DNA from: Stenotrophomonas maltophilia
GTDB taxonomy: Bacteria; Pseudomonadota; Gammaproteobacteria; Xanthomonadales; Xanthomonadaceae
DNA: 9,401 bases
Assembly (NCBI GenBank): GCA_002386405.1
Contig: DGIP01000206.1
Span: 1 to 9,401 of the forward strand
Reading direction: 5' to 3'
Both the position numbers and the translations under genes were made by a program. The notes under the pieces are model-generated. The model ran no database searches and was not told the origin of the DNA. It saw only the letters and a program-made list of their open reading frames with translations. Below, piece by piece: positions 1 through 8,641 of the stretch (position 1 is the stretch's first letter; every line of letters starts with the position of its first letter).

Positions 1-16
1 GTGAAGGTGATCGAAG

Positions 17-49
17 AAAAAAAAACGCCGGGCAAGCCCGGCGTTTTTT
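17..49 (-). terminator. Rho-independent terminator of mdh, potentially bidirectional
   Basis: A perfect 7-bp GC stem (26-32 pairing with 37-43, loop CAAG) is flanked by nine A's on the left (17-25) and six T's on the right (44-49). Read on the minus strand, it lies 16 bases after the mdh stop codon and ends in a run of nine U's, a textbook intrinsic terminator. Read on the plus strand it also ends in six U's, so it may stop transcription arriving from a gene left of the window. Confidence 0.93.
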
Positions 50-65
50 CAACCCACGCAGGCAA

Positions 66-1166
<1,101 letters not shown>

Positions 1167-1661
1167 TTACTTGGCCGGGATCAGCTTGTTCCACTCGGCC
1201 ACGCGGTCGGCCTGGGCGGCCAGCACGGCGTCGGTGTCGCCTTCCAGGGTGATCGAATGGATCACGTCACCCTGCTTGACCGAATCCACGATGGCCTGGC
1301 CATCCAGCACCTGGCCGAACACGGTGTGCTTGCCGTCCAGCCAGTCGGTCTTGATGTGGGTGATGAAGAACTGGCTGCCGTTGGTGTTCGGGCCGGCATT
1401 GGCCATGGACAGCGAACCGACCTGGTGCTTCACGCCGTTCTTCTCGTCTTCGAACTTGTAGCCCGGGCCGCCGGTGCCCTGACCCTTGGGGCAACCGCCC
1501 TGGATCATGAAATCGGGGATCACGCGGTGGAAGATCAGGCCGTCATAGAAGCCGTTCTTGACCAGGTTCACGAAGTTGGCCACGGTCAGCGGCGCCTTGT
1601 CGGCGAACAGCTCGACCTTGATCGGGCCCTGGGTGGTGTCGAAAGTGGCGATGAGGGACAT
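1167..1661 (-). CDS. ppiB: Cytoplasmic peptidyl-prolyl cis-trans isomerase, cyclophilin type
   Basis: This 164-residue single-domain cyclophilin catalyses cis-trans isomerisation of Xaa-Pro bonds during folding. The catalytic pocket is complete: R46, F51, M52 and Q54 (in [13 protein letters not shown]), Q97-F98-F99 (GSQFFI), and W107 to H112 (WLDGKH). There is no signal peptide, so it is the cytoplasmic PpiB type, not periplasmic PpiA. The start at 1661 is preceded by AAGGA at suitable spacing and gives [12 protein letters not shown]; the open frame upstream to 1826 has no family similarity and runs through the divergent promoter region. W107 matches the cyclosporin-contacting Trp121 of human cyclophilin A, where the E. 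coli enzyme has Phe. Divergent to typA, upstream of mdh. The promoter must lie in 1662-1860, but I cannot point to a good -35/-10 pair. Confidence 0.95.
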   Translation of the reverse strand: MSLIATFDTTQGPIKVELFADKAPLTVANFVNLVKNGFYDGLIFHRVIPDFMIQGGCPKGQGTGGPGYKFEDEKNGVKHQVGSLSMANAGPNTNGSQFFITHIKTDWLDGKHTVFGQVLDGQAIVDSVKQGDVIHSITLEGDTDAVLAAQADRVAEWNKLIPAK

Positions 1662-1834
1662 GAGGATCCTTGGATTACGGGGGTTGTCGTCAGCCCATAA
1701 GGATACACCGCGCACGCGACCGGGACCCGCCTGACCATGGTCGAACAGGCCCGGTAGCACCCGCCGTTGGCAGCCCCTCAGGAACCCGCAGACCCGGCCC
1801 GGGAGGTCGGTGCCTGAATAGGCCAAAGGTTCTT

Positions 1835-1863
1835 TTCGCGTTTGGCCGGCAAAGCCGTATAAT
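1835..1863 (+). promoter_or_regulatory. Sigma-70 promoter of typA
   Basis: A perfect -10 hexamer TATAAT lies at 1858-1863. With a 17-base spacer the -35 would be TTCGCG at 1835-1840, only a partial match to TTGACA. Predicted transcription start is near 1870, giving a leader of about 40 bases before the ATG at 1910. The surrounding GC-rich sequence makes a chance TATAAT less likely. This placement argues against translation from the in-frame ATGs at 1862 and 1865, which overlap the -10 box. Confidence 0.65.
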
Positions 1864-1909
1864 GATGGACTTCTTTTTCCAAATCCGGCGCCGACTGGCC
1901 CCCTTTCGC

Positions 1910-3757
1910 ATGTCTATCGAAAATCTTCGCAACATCGCCATCGTCGCCCACGTCGACCACGGTAAGACCACCCTTGTGGACCAGCTGCTCAAGCAGTCCG
2001 GCACGCTGTCCGAGCGCACCGTGCTCGCCGAGCGCGTGATGGACAGCAATGACCAGGAAAAGGAGCGTGGCATCACGATCCTGGCCAAGAACACGGCCAT
2101 CACCTGGGAAGACAAGCGTACCGGCGTGAAGAACCGCATCAACATCGTCGACACCCCCGGACACGCCGACTTCGGCGGCGAAGTGGAGCGCGTGCTGTCG
2201 ATGGTGGACACCGTGCTGATCCTGGTCGACGCCATGGACGGCCCGATGCCGCAGACCCGCTTCGTCACCCAGAAGGCCTTCGCGATGGGCTTCAAGCCGA
2301 TCGTGGTGGTCAACAAGGTCGACCGCCCGGGCTCGCGTCCGGATTGGGTGATCGACCAGGTCTTCGACCTGTTCGACAAGCTCGGCGCCACCAATGAGCA
2401 GCTCGACTTCCCGATCGTCTACGCCTCGGCCCTGAACGGCTACGCCGGCCTGGAAGACAGCGTGCGCGACGGCGACATGACCCCGCTGTACGAAGCGATC
2501 ATGCAGCACGCGCCGAAGCCGGAAGTGGACCCGGAAGGTCCGTTCCAGATGCGCATCAGCCAGCTGGATTACAACAACTTCGTGGGCGTGATCGGCATCG
2601 GCCGCATCCAGCGCGGTACCCTGAAGAAGAACATGCAGGTCGCGGTGATCGACCGTGAAGGCAAGAAGCGCAACGGCAAGGTCGCGCAGGTGCTGGGCTT
2701 CCTGGGCCTGGAGCGCATCGAGCAGGACACCGCCGAAGCCGGTGACATCGTCGCCATCTCGGGCATCGCGGAGCTGACCATCTCCGACACCCTGTGCCAC
2801 CCGGACACCCCGGAAGCACTGCCGGCGCTGACCGTCGACGAGCCGACCATCTCGATGACCTTCCAGGTCAACAACTCGCCGTTCGCCGGCAACAAGGACC
2901 TGTCCGGTGGCAAGTTCCTGACCAGCCGCCAGATCAAGGACCGCCTGGACCGCGAACAGGTCCACAACGTGGCCCTGAAGGTGGAACAGCTGGAAGACGC
3001 CGACAAGTTCCTGGTCTCGGGCCGTGGCGAACTGCACCTGTCGGTGCTGATCGAAAACATGCGCCGTGAAGGCTACGAGCTGGCCGTTTCGCGCCCGGAA
3101 GTGATCATCAAGCAGATCGACGGCCAGGCCATGGAGCCGATCGAACAGCTGGTGGTGGACATCGAAGAGCAGCACCAGGGCGGCGTCATGGAAAAGCTGG
3201 GCACCCGCAAGGGCCAGCTGAAGAACATGGAGCCGGACGGCAAGGGCCGTGTGCGCCTGGAATACCAGATCCCGGCCCGTGGCCTGATCGGCTTCCAGAA
3301 CGAGTTCAAGACCCTGACCCAGGGTTCGGGCCTGCTGTTCCACGTGTTCGACCATTACGGCCCGAAGGAACAGGGCGCCATCGCCAAGCGCCAGAACGGC
3401 GTGATGATCGCCAACGCGCCGGGCGCCACCCCCGCCTACTCGCTGGGGCCGCTGCAGGAGCGTGGCAAGCTGTTCGCTGCTGAAGGCGACAACGTGTACG
3501 AAGGCCAGCTGATCGGTATCCACTCCAAGGACAACGACCTGACCGTCAACGCGATCAAGACCAAGCCGCTGACCAACATGCGCGCGTCGGGCAAGGACGA
3601 TGCGATCCAGCTGACCCCGGCCATCAAGTACTCGCTGGAACAGGCCCTGGACTTCATCGAAGACGACGAGCTGGTCGAGATCACCCCGAAGGAAATCCGC
3701 CTTCGCAAGAAGGGGCTGACCGAAAGCGACCGCAAGAAGGCCTCGCGCGGCGGCTGA
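1910..3757 (+). CDS. typA: Ribosome-associated translational GTPase TypA/BipA
   Basis: This 615-residue GTPase of the EF-G/LepA superfamily binds the ribosome and is linked in other bacteria to 50S assembly and growth at low temperature or under stress. All G motifs are intact: AHVDHGKT 13-20 (P-loop), RGITI 53-57 (switch I), DTPGHADF 81-88, NKVD 135-138 and SAL 173-175. Domain II, the EF-G-like domains and the TypA-specific C-terminal domain follow to the end; length is close to the usual 605-615. The start at 1910 gives [19 protein letters not shown]. In-frame upstream ATGs at 1862 and 1865 overlap the -10 box and the longer frame to 1670 crosses the promoter, so both are rejected. No clear Shine-Dalgarno is visible; the leader is C/T-rich. 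Codon use, with many CGT, GGT and AAG codons, suggests high expression. A DUF2127 gene follows after 10 bases. Confidence 0.96.
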   Translation: MSIENLRNIAIVAHVDHGKTTLVDQLLKQSGTLSERTVLAERVMDSNDQEKERGITILAKNTAITWEDKRTGVKNRINIVDTPGHADFGGEVERVLSMVDTVLILVDAMDGPMPQTRFVTQKAFAMGFKPIVVVNKVDRPGSRPDWVIDQVFDLFDKLGATNEQLDFPIVYASALNGYAGLEDSVRDGDMTPLYEAIMQHAPKPEVDPEGPFQMRISQLDYNNFVGVIGIGRIQRGTLKKNMQVAVIDREGKKRNGKVAQVLGFLGLERIEQDTAEAGDIVAISGIAELTISDTLCHPDTPEALPALTVDEPTISMTFQVNNSPFAGNKDLSGGKFLTSRQIKDRLDREQVHNVALKVEQLEDADKFLVSGRGELHLSVLIENMRREGYELAVSRPEVIIKQIDGQAMEPIEQLVVDIEEQHQGGVMEKLGTRKGQLKNMEPDGKGRVRLEYQIPARGLIGFQNEFKTLTQGSGLLFHVFDHYGPKEQGAIAKRQNGVMIANAPGATPAYSLGPLQERGKLFAAEGDNVYEGQLIGIHSKDNDLTVNAIKTKPLTNMRASGKDDAIQLTPAIKYSLEQALDFIEDDELVEITPKEIRLRKKGLTESDRKKASRGG

Positions 3758-3767
3758 TCGGACCCTC

Positions 3768-4253
3768 GTGACCGACACGCCCTACAACCCGGATCCTCAC
3801 AAGCATCCGGGGCTTCACCTGATCGCCTTGCTGGAAGCCAGCAAGGCGGTCCTGGCGCTGTTGGCGGCTACCGGGCTGGAAGTGCTCGGCCCGCAGCCAC
3901 TGCGTGATGGGGTCAATGCCCTGATCCGGCGTTTCAGCCTGGACCCGGATCACGGCACCCTGCCCTCGCTGCTCAACATGATCAGCCCCGATGCCGTCCA
4001 CCTGGCCGCTGCGGCCATGGTTGCCTACGGCATCCTGCATCTCTTCGAGGCCTGGGGGCTCTGGCGCGCCAAAGCCTGGGCGTCCTGGCTGGGCTGCGTC
4101 ACCGCCGGCATCTACCTGCCGTTCGACATTTTCGCGATCATCCGCCACCCGGGCTGGGCCTCGTGGTCGGTGCTGGTGATCAACCTCATCGTGGTCGGCG
4201 TGCTCGCCCGCGACATCCGCAAGCGCCACGGCCCGGCCCACCCGCCGGCGTGA
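3768..4253 (+). CDS. DUF2127 family predicted inner-membrane protein
   Basis: This 161-residue protein has four likely membrane helices at about 17-37, 74-98, 103-125 and 130-148, with a basic C-terminus (residues 148-154) that probably faces the cytoplasm. The first helix, LHLIALLEASKAVLALLA, has the buried Glu (E23) and Lys (K26) typical of DUF2127 (COG3305) proteins; E94 lies in the second helix. The biochemical role of this family is not known. The start is GTG at 3768; the next in-frame ATG would lose the first helix. No strong ribosome-binding site is visible. Because the gene starts only 10 bases after the typA stop, it is probably cotranscribed with typA and perhaps translationally coupled. 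Nothing else in the sequence ties its function to TypA. Confidence 0.85.
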   Translation: MTDTPYNPDPHKHPGLHLIALLEASKAVLALLAATGLEVLGPQPLRDGVNALIRRFSLDPDHGTLPSLLNMISPDAVHLAAAAMVAYGILHLFEAWGLWRAKAWASWLGCVTAGIYLPFDIFAIIRHPGWASWSVLVINLIVVGVLARDIRKRHGPAHPPA

Positions 4254-4254
4254 G

Positions 4255-4284
4255 TTGCCAAGCGTGCGCGGCGCTGGTTAGCCT
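4255..4284 (+). promoter_or_regulatory. Possible sigma-70 promoter of pam
   Basis: TTGCCA at 4255-4260 matches the -35 consensus at five of six positions. It is followed after 18 bases by TAGCCT at 4279-4284, which keeps the T, A and final T of a -10 box. Transcription would start near 4291, about 19 bases before the pam ATG. The match is moderate and the gap is only 56 bases, so readthrough from typA and the DUF2127 gene remains possible. Confidence 0.35.
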
Positions 4285-4309
4285 GAGCGCTGGTTCCGGG
4301 GATACACAG

Positions 4310-5920
4310 ATGCGCGCGCCACTGACATCGCTCGTGTTGGCCATCGCACTGCTGGGCGGCTGCTCGCCCTCGCCCGTGCCCTGGTTCAACCATGCCCATG
4401 CCGCCGCGTCCGCGGCCCCGCGCGATACGCCGTTCGCCTATGCCGAAGCCGATATCGCCCAGCTGCAGGCGGCGATGACGGCCGGCGAACTGGACAGCGT
4501 CACCCTGACCCGCGCGTACCTGGAACGGATTGCCCGGCTGGACCGCACTGGTCCGCGCCTCAACGCCGTGCTGGAGCTCAACCCGGATGCATTGAAGGAA
4601 GCGGCGGCACTGGACGCCGAACGCCGCCGCGGGCAGCTGCGCGGCCCGCTGCACGGCATTCCACTGCTGCTCAAGGACAACATCGGGGCGCGCCCGATGG
4701 GCACCAGCGCCGGCTCGCTGGCACTGGCCGGGTTCCGCCCCGACGACGCGTTCCTGGTCAGCCGGCTGCGTGCAGCCGGCGCGCTCATCCTGGGCAAGAC
4801 CAATCTCAGCGAATGGGCGAACTTCCGCTCCAGCCAGTCAATCTCCGGCTGGAGCGCGCGTGGCGGCCAGACCCGCAACCCGTACCGGCTCAGCCACAAC
4901 CCCTGCGGCTCCAGCAGCGGCAGCGCGGTGGCGGTGGCCGCCAACCTGGCGGCCGCCGCGGTAGGGACCGAGACCGACGGCAGCATCGTCTGCCCGGCGG
5001 CGGTGAACGGCGTGGTCGGGCTCAAGCCGACGGTCGGCCTGGTCAGCCGCGATGGCATCGTACCGATCTCCTTCAGCCAGGACACCGCCGGCCCCATCAC
5101 CCGCAGCGTGGCCGATGCCGCCACGCTGCTGACCGCGATGGCCGGCCGCGACGACGCCGACCCAGCCACGGCGACCATGCCCGGGCGGGCGGTGTATGAC
5201 TACACCGCACGGCTGAATCCGGACGGCCTGCGTGGCGCCCGGATCGGCGTCCTGCACGGCCCGCTGGACCAGCAGCCGGGCGTGGCCCCTGCCCTGCAGC
5301 ACGCGATCGGCGTGCTGCGCGATGCCGGTGCCGTGGTGGTGCCGGTGGAGCTGCCTACCGAAGGGCAGTGGGAAGACGCCGAACGCCTGGTGCTGCTGCA
5401 CGAGTTCAAGGCCGGCATGCAGCGCTACCTGGCCCGCCACCAGGCCCCGGTACGCGACCTGGACGCGATCATCGCCTTCAACCGCACCCATGCCGACAAG
5501 GAGATGGTGTTGTTCGGGCAGGACCTGATGGAAACGGCCGCGCAGGCTGGCGGCCTGGGCAGCCCGGAATACATCGCTGCACGCACCGAGGCGCGCCGCC
5601 TGGCCGGCCCCGACGGGATCGACGCGGTGCTCAAGGCCGAGCGCCTGGACGCGCTGGTGGCGCCCACCACGGGCGTCGCCTGGCCGATCCGTACCGGCCA
5701 GGGCGATGACTTCCCGGGCGGCAGCTACAGCGCGGCCGCCGTCGCCGGCTATCCCAGCCTGACCGTGCCGATGGCGCACGTGAACGGGCTGCCGCTGGGG
5801 CTGTTGTTCATGGGTACGGCCTGGAGCGAGCCGAAGCTGATCGAGCTGGCGTACGACTACGAGCAGCGCACCCGCGCGCGTCGCCCGCCGCGGTTCGGAA
5901 CGCAGGTGTTGGTCCCGTAA
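4310..5920 (+). CDS. pam: Secreted peptide amidase (amidase signature family)
   Basis: This 536-residue amidase-signature hydrolase resembles, from memory, the Stenotrophomonas maltophilia peptide amidase Pam, which removes the C-terminal amide from peptide amides. The Ser-cisSer-Lys triad is present: K122 (LLLKDNIG), cis-Ser S201 in CGSSSGSA and nucleophile S225 in GTETDGSIVCPA. The K/S/S spacing agrees with Pam and with FAAH. The N-terminus is a Sec signal peptide. It could be cut by signal peptidase II before C18 (LLGGC, slightly atypical with Gly at -2) or by signal peptidase I near ASA-AP at 35/36, which would leave about 501 residues, close to the mature size I recall for Pam. Location is therefore periplasmic, secreted or lipid-anchored. 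The start at 4310 has GGGGA 7 bases upstream and begins exactly at the signal peptide; the frame to 4163 runs into the DUF2127 gene. Other amidase-signature substrates cannot be excluded. Confidence 0.9.
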   Translation: MRAPLTSLVLAIALLGGCSPSPVPWFNHAHAAASAAPRDTPFAYAEADIAQLQAAMTAGELDSVTLTRAYLERIARLDRTGPRLNAVLELNPDALKEAAALDAERRRGQLRGPLHGIPLLLKDNIGARPMGTSAGSLALAGFRPDDAFLVSRLRAAGALILGKTNLSEWANFRSSQSISGWSARGGQTRNPYRLSHNPCGSSSGSAVAVAANLAAAAVGTETDGSIVCPAAVNGVVGLKPTVGLVSRDGIVPISFSQDTAGPITRSVADAATLLTAMAGRDDADPATATMPGRAVYDYTARLNPDGLRGARIGVLHGPLDQQPGVAPALQHAIGVLRDAGAVVVPVELPTEGQWEDAERLVLLHEFKAGMQRYLARHQAPVRDLDAIIAFNRTHADKEMVLFGQDLMETAAQAGGLGSPEYIAARTEARRLAGPDGIDAVLKAERLDALVAPTTGVAWPIRTGQGDDFPGGSYSAAAVAGYPSLTVPMAHVNGLPLGLLFMGTAWSEPKLIELAYDYEQRTRARRPPRFGTQVLVP

Positions 5921-5927
5921 CGAACGC

Positions 5928-5952
5928 GTACCGACCAACGGTCGGTACCTAC
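5928..5952 (-). repeat. SMAG/REP-type palindrome 1, GTAG on the minus strand
   Basis: Read on the minus strand, this is GTAG, then a 9-bp perfect stem GTACCGACC / GGTCGGTAC around the loop GTT. A GTAG tetranucleotide heading a short palindrome is the hallmark of the SMAG elements of Stenotrophomonas, a REP class thought to be mobilised by REP-associated tyrosine transposases. It begins 7 bases after the pam stop and is inverted relative to the next element. Confidence 0.85.
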
Positions 5953-5982
5953 CGCCGATGATGCCGGTCACCGATACCGTCG

Positions 5983-6007
5983 GTAGCGCACGACCGTTGG
6001 TCGTGCG
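5983..6007 (+). repeat. SMAG/REP-type palindrome 2, GTAG on the plus strand
   Basis: GTAG at 5983-5986 is followed by a 9-bp perfect stem CGCACGACC / GGTCGTGCG around the loop GTT. It shares the core GACCGTTGGTC and the flanking CGGTAG with element 1, in opposite orientation. The outer four stem pairs differ from element 1 but remain fully paired. It ends 5 bases before the mscS-type stop codon. Together the pair probably serves as the 3' structure or terminator of both converging genes. Confidence 0.85.
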
Positions 6008-6012
6008 CCGCA

Positions 6013-7158
6013 TCACCGCGCGGGTTCCTCGGCCGGTACCACGGCCGGGGGGCCGTCTTCTGCGCCGGGTGAACGCACGTCGTCGGCGGGCTGCGAGCGC
6101 GGGGTGCGCGTCGGCGGATCGGGACGTTCGAGCAGTTCGGCGCGGGTGCGTGGCAGCGCCTGCGGATGTTCACGGGCGAGGAAGTCGAGCATGCGTTCGC
6201 GCACGATGCAGCGCAGGTCGAAGGCATCGCCGGAATTGCGCGCGCTGACCAGCAGGCGCACCTGCAGGGTGTGGTCGGTGGTTTCGGTCACCTGAGTCAC
6301 GCAGACGCGGCCATCCCACAACGCTTCGCCCTTGCAGATGCGCTCGAGCTCGCTGCGGATCGCCGCGATCGGCGCCCGATAGTCCAGCCACAGGAACGCG
6401 GTACCCAGCAGGTCGGCGCTGCGCCGGGTCCAGTTCTGGAAGGGGTTTTCGATGAACCAGGTCAACGGCACCACCATGCGCCGCTCGTCCCAGATCCGCA
6501 CCACGACGTAGCTGCTGCCGATCTCCTCCACCCGCCCCCATTCGCCTTCGACGATCACCACGTCATCGAGCCGGATCGGCTGGGTCAACGCGATCTGCAG
6601 GCCGGCAATGAGGTTGCCGAACACCGGTTTGGCGGCGATGCCGGCGACCAGGCCGATGATGCCGGCCGAGGCCAGCAGCGCGGTGCCGATCTGGCGCACC
6701 ATCGGGAAGGTCAGCAGCACCATCGAGGCACCGACCAGGATGATGGCGCCCATCAGCACGCGGCTGAGCACGCGGGTCTGGGTCTGGATGCGGCGGGCGG
6801 CCAGGTTGTCGGCCACTTCCATCGGGTGGTCGCGCAGGATCGCCTGCTCGCCGGCGGCCACCGCGCGCACCAGCAGCCAGATGAAGCAGGCGGTCAGGCC
6901 GATATGCAGCAGGCGCAGCGACTGGTCCAGCCAGCGCCCGTCCAGCGGGGTGGCTTCCAGTGCGGGAATCAGCACCAGCATCGGCAACGCGAATGCCAGC
7001 GGCCGGCTGATCACGCGGGCGATGCGCGCGCGCCGGTAGTCACGCCCTTTCAGGCGCCGGGTCAGCGCCATCAGCAGCCACCAGCCGGTGATGCCGATCG
7101 CCAGCGCGATCCCGATCGGCCACAGATACGCAGCCGCTTCCTGCCAATCCACCCGCAT
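6013..7158 (-). CDS. MscS-family mechanosensitive ion channel
   Basis: This 381-residue inner-membrane channel is predicted to open under membrane tension and release solutes during hypo-osmotic shock. Likely helices lie at about 12-32, 52-70, 84-102 and 133-152, with the pore-lining MscS helix at 157-193; that stretch is rich in Gly and Ala (SAGIIGLVAGIAAKPVFGN) as in MscS TM3. The beta domain follows (VEGEWGRVEEI at 203-213, then a strand ending near WFIENPFQNW), then the alpha/beta C-terminal domain to about 335. The last 40 or so residues are Pro-, Arg- and acid-rich and look disordered. With five helices it is larger than E. coli MscS (three helices, 286 residues), so I leave the symbol blank. 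The start at 7158 has GGGAG at good spacing. The gene converges on pam and has a 100-base gap, with a SMAG element, from the DAHP synthase gene upstream. Confidence 0.93.
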   Translation of the reverse strand: MRVDWQEAAAYLWPIGIALAIGITGWWLLMALTRRLKGRDYRRARIARVISRPLAFALPMLVLIPALEATPLDGRWLDQSLRLLHIGLTACFIWLLVRAVAAGEQAILRDHPMEVADNLAARRIQTQTRVLSRVLMGAIILVGASMVLLTFPMVRQIGTALLASAGIIGLVAGIAAKPVFGNLIAGLQIALTQPIRLDDVVIVEGEWGRVEEIGSSYVVVRIWDERRMVVPLTWFIENPFQNWTRRSADLLGTAFLWLDYRAPIAAIRSELERICKGEALWDGRVCVTQVTETTDHTLQVRLLVSARNSGDAFDLRCIVRERMLDFLAREHPQALPRTRAELLERPDPPTRTPRSQPADDVRSPGAEDGPPAVVPAEEPAR

Positions 7159-7218
7159 GCGTGCTCCCGCATCGTTTCAATACGGGAACCACACTGCCAG
7201 AAGGACGATGATCAGTAT

Positions 7219-7241
7219 GTAGAGCCACGCCCTGCGTGGCT
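7219..7241 (+). repeat. SMAG/REP-type palindrome 3
   Basis: GTAG at 7219-7222 is followed by an 8-bp perfect stem AGCCACGC / GCGTGGCT with loop CCT. The stem and loop sequence differ from the pam-mscS pair, so it would belong to another SMAG subfamily. It sits between the stop of the class II DAHP synthase gene and the start of the mscS-type gene, both on the minus strand. There it could reduce readthrough or stabilise the upstream mRNA end. Confidence 0.75.
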
Positions 7242-7250
7242 GTGGGATAA

Positions 7251-7271
7251 CGCCGACGTTACACGCCGGCG
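7251..7271. repeat. Imperfect hairpin across the DAHP synthase stop codon
   Basis: A 9-bp inverted repeat with one A/C mismatch (7251-7259 with 7263-7271, loop TAC) spans the TAA stop at 7259-7261. It has no GTAG head and no following T-run, so it is neither a clear SMAG element nor a clear terminator. It may be chance in GC-rich sequence, or it may add to the SMAG hairpin 10 bases further downstream. Confidence 0.35.
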
Positions 7272-8641
7272 CCACCGTGCTTGCGCACGATCGCCATGGC
7301 GATCTCCAGCGACTGCTCGTAGTTCAGGCGCGGATCCACCGACGAGCGATAGGCACGCTCCAGGTCGCGCTCGGTGAGCTCGCGCGCGCCCCCGGTGCAC
7401 TCGGTCACATCCTCCCCGGTCAGCTCCAGGTGCACGCCGCCCAGGCGCGTGCCGGCGGCCGCGTGCAGGTCGAAGGACAGCTCCACTTCACTGCGCACGT
7501 TGTCGAAGCGACGGGTCTTGTAGCCGTTGCTGGTGCTTTCGGTATTGCCATGCATGGCATCGCACACCCACAGCACGCGGCGGCCATCGCGCTTGACCGC
7601 ATCCAGCAGCGGCGGCAGCTTCTCGGCGATCTGCGCCGCACCCATGCGATGGATGAAACTCAGGCGGCCGGGCTCGTCTTCCGGATTGAGCACGTCGATC
7701 AGGCGCAGCAGCTGGTCGGGCTGCACGGACGGGCCGACCTTGATCGCGATGGGGTTGCGCACGCCGCGCAGGTATTCCACGTGGGCGCCATCGAGGGCGG
7801 CGGTGCGCATGCCGATCCACGGGTAATGCGTGCTCAGGTTGAGCCAACCATGCTGGCGCGGCACCTGGCGGGTAAGCGCCTGCTCGTAGGGCAGCAGCAG
7901 CGCTTCGTGCGAGGTATAGAAGTCGATCCGGTTGAGGTTGTACACCTGGGCGCCGGACAGGGTTTCCATGAAGCGCACGGCATCGCCGATGGACGAGACC
8001 ATCTTCTGGTAATCAGTGGCCAGCGGCGAATGCCGCACCCACTCCAGGTTCCAGTACTCGGGATGGTGCAGGTCGGCGAAGCCGCCATCGATCAGCGCAC
8101 GCACGAAGTTCATGGTCATGGCCGAATGCGCGTGTGCCTGCAGCATCCGGCGCGGATCGGGCAGGCGCGCGCCTTCGGTGAACTCGGGCGCATTGATCAC
8201 ATCACCCCGGTAGCTGGGCAGGGTCACGCCATCGCGGGTTTCGGTATCGGCCGAACGCGGCTTGGCATACTGCCCGGCGAACCGGCCGACGCGGATCACC
8301 GGCTTGCGCATGCCGTGCACGAGCACCAGGCTCATCTGCAGCAGCACCTTGAGCCGGTTGGAGATGGTGGTGGACTCGCAGTCGCTGAAGTTCTCGGCGC
8401 AATCGCCGCCCTGCAGCAGGAAGCGCTTGCCTTCCTGCGCGTCGGCCAGCTGCTGCTTGAGCGAGAGGATCTCCCACGAGGTCACCAGCGGCGGCAGCCG
8501 CTTGAGCTCATGCAGCGAGGCATCCAGCGCGACCGGATCGGGATAGGTCGGCATCTGCAGCGCGGGCCGGCCGCGCCAGCTCTCCGGCGACCAGTCGGTC
8601 GGCAGCGAAGCGGAAGGGGTGGCACGGTCGGAGGCAGTCAT
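7259..8641 (-). CDS. Class II 3-deoxy-7-phosphoheptulonate (DAHP) synthase
   Basis: This 460-residue cytoplasmic enzyme condenses phosphoenolpyruvate and erythrose 4-phosphate into DAHP, the first step of the shikimate pathway to aromatic amino acids, folate and ubiquinone precursors. It is the class II (plant/Mycobacterium AroG) type, not the E. coli AroF/G/H type. Seen motifs are GGDCAENF (78-85), RVGRFAGQYAKPRS (117-130), IKVGPS (300-305), CDAMHGNT (360-367) and HLELTGEDVTECTGG (404-418). C81, H364, E406 and D436 match the metal ligands of the Mycobacterium enzyme with nearly identical spacing. It lacks the long N-terminal extension linked to regulation in Mycobacterium, so feedback behaviour cannot be read from it. 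The start at 8641 gives the full-length family N-terminus, with weak TGGA as ribosome-binding site. It begins 31 bases after the dsbB stop and is probably cotranscribed with it. Confidence 0.96.
   Translation of the reverse strand: MTASDRATPSASLPTDWSPESWRGRPALQMPTYPDPVALDASLHELKRLPPLVTSWEILSLKQQLADAQEGKRFLLQGGDCAENFSDCESTTISNRLKVLLQMSLVLVHGMRKPVIRVGRFAGQYAKPRSADTETRDGVTLPSYRGDVINAPEFTEGARLPDPRRMLQAHAHSAMTMNFVRALIDGGFADLHHPEYWNLEWVRHSPLATDYQKMVSSIGDAVRFMETLSGAQVYNLNRIDFYTSHEALLLPYEQALTRQVPRQHGWLNLSTHYPWIGMRTAALDGAHVEYLRGVRNPIAIKVGPSVQPDQLLRLIDVLNPEDEPGRLSFIHRMGAAQIAEKLPPLLDAVKRDGRRVLWVCDAMHGNTESTSNGYKTRRFDNVRSEVELSFDLHAAAGTRLGGVHLELTGEDVTECTGGARELTERDLERAYRSSVDPRLNYEQSLEIAMAIVRKHGGAGV

Noticed and set aside
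1700..1728. Possible ppiB promoter with TATCCT as -10 on the minus strand
   Set aside because: No acceptable -35 hexamer lies 16-18 bases upstream, so I did not list it as a feature.
1733..1742. Perfect 10-base palindrome GACCATGGTC in the ppiB-typA gap
   Set aside because: It is short, single-copy in the window and resembles no operator I can name; chance is a fair explanation.
1752..1780. GTAG followed by a GCC-GTT-GGC core, similar to a SMAG element
   Set aside because: Only about three inner base pairs form; the rest of the arms do not match, so it is at most a decayed copy.
1778..3778. 666-codon open frame on the minus strand opposite typA
   Set aside because: It mirrors the codon phase of typA, has low-complexity composition and no recognisable domain, and crosses both ends of typA.
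7175..7195. Sigma-54-like TGGCA...TTCC upstream of the mscS-type gene on the minus strand
   Set aside because: The essential GC of the -12 element is missing (CC instead) and no enhancer-binding site is visible.
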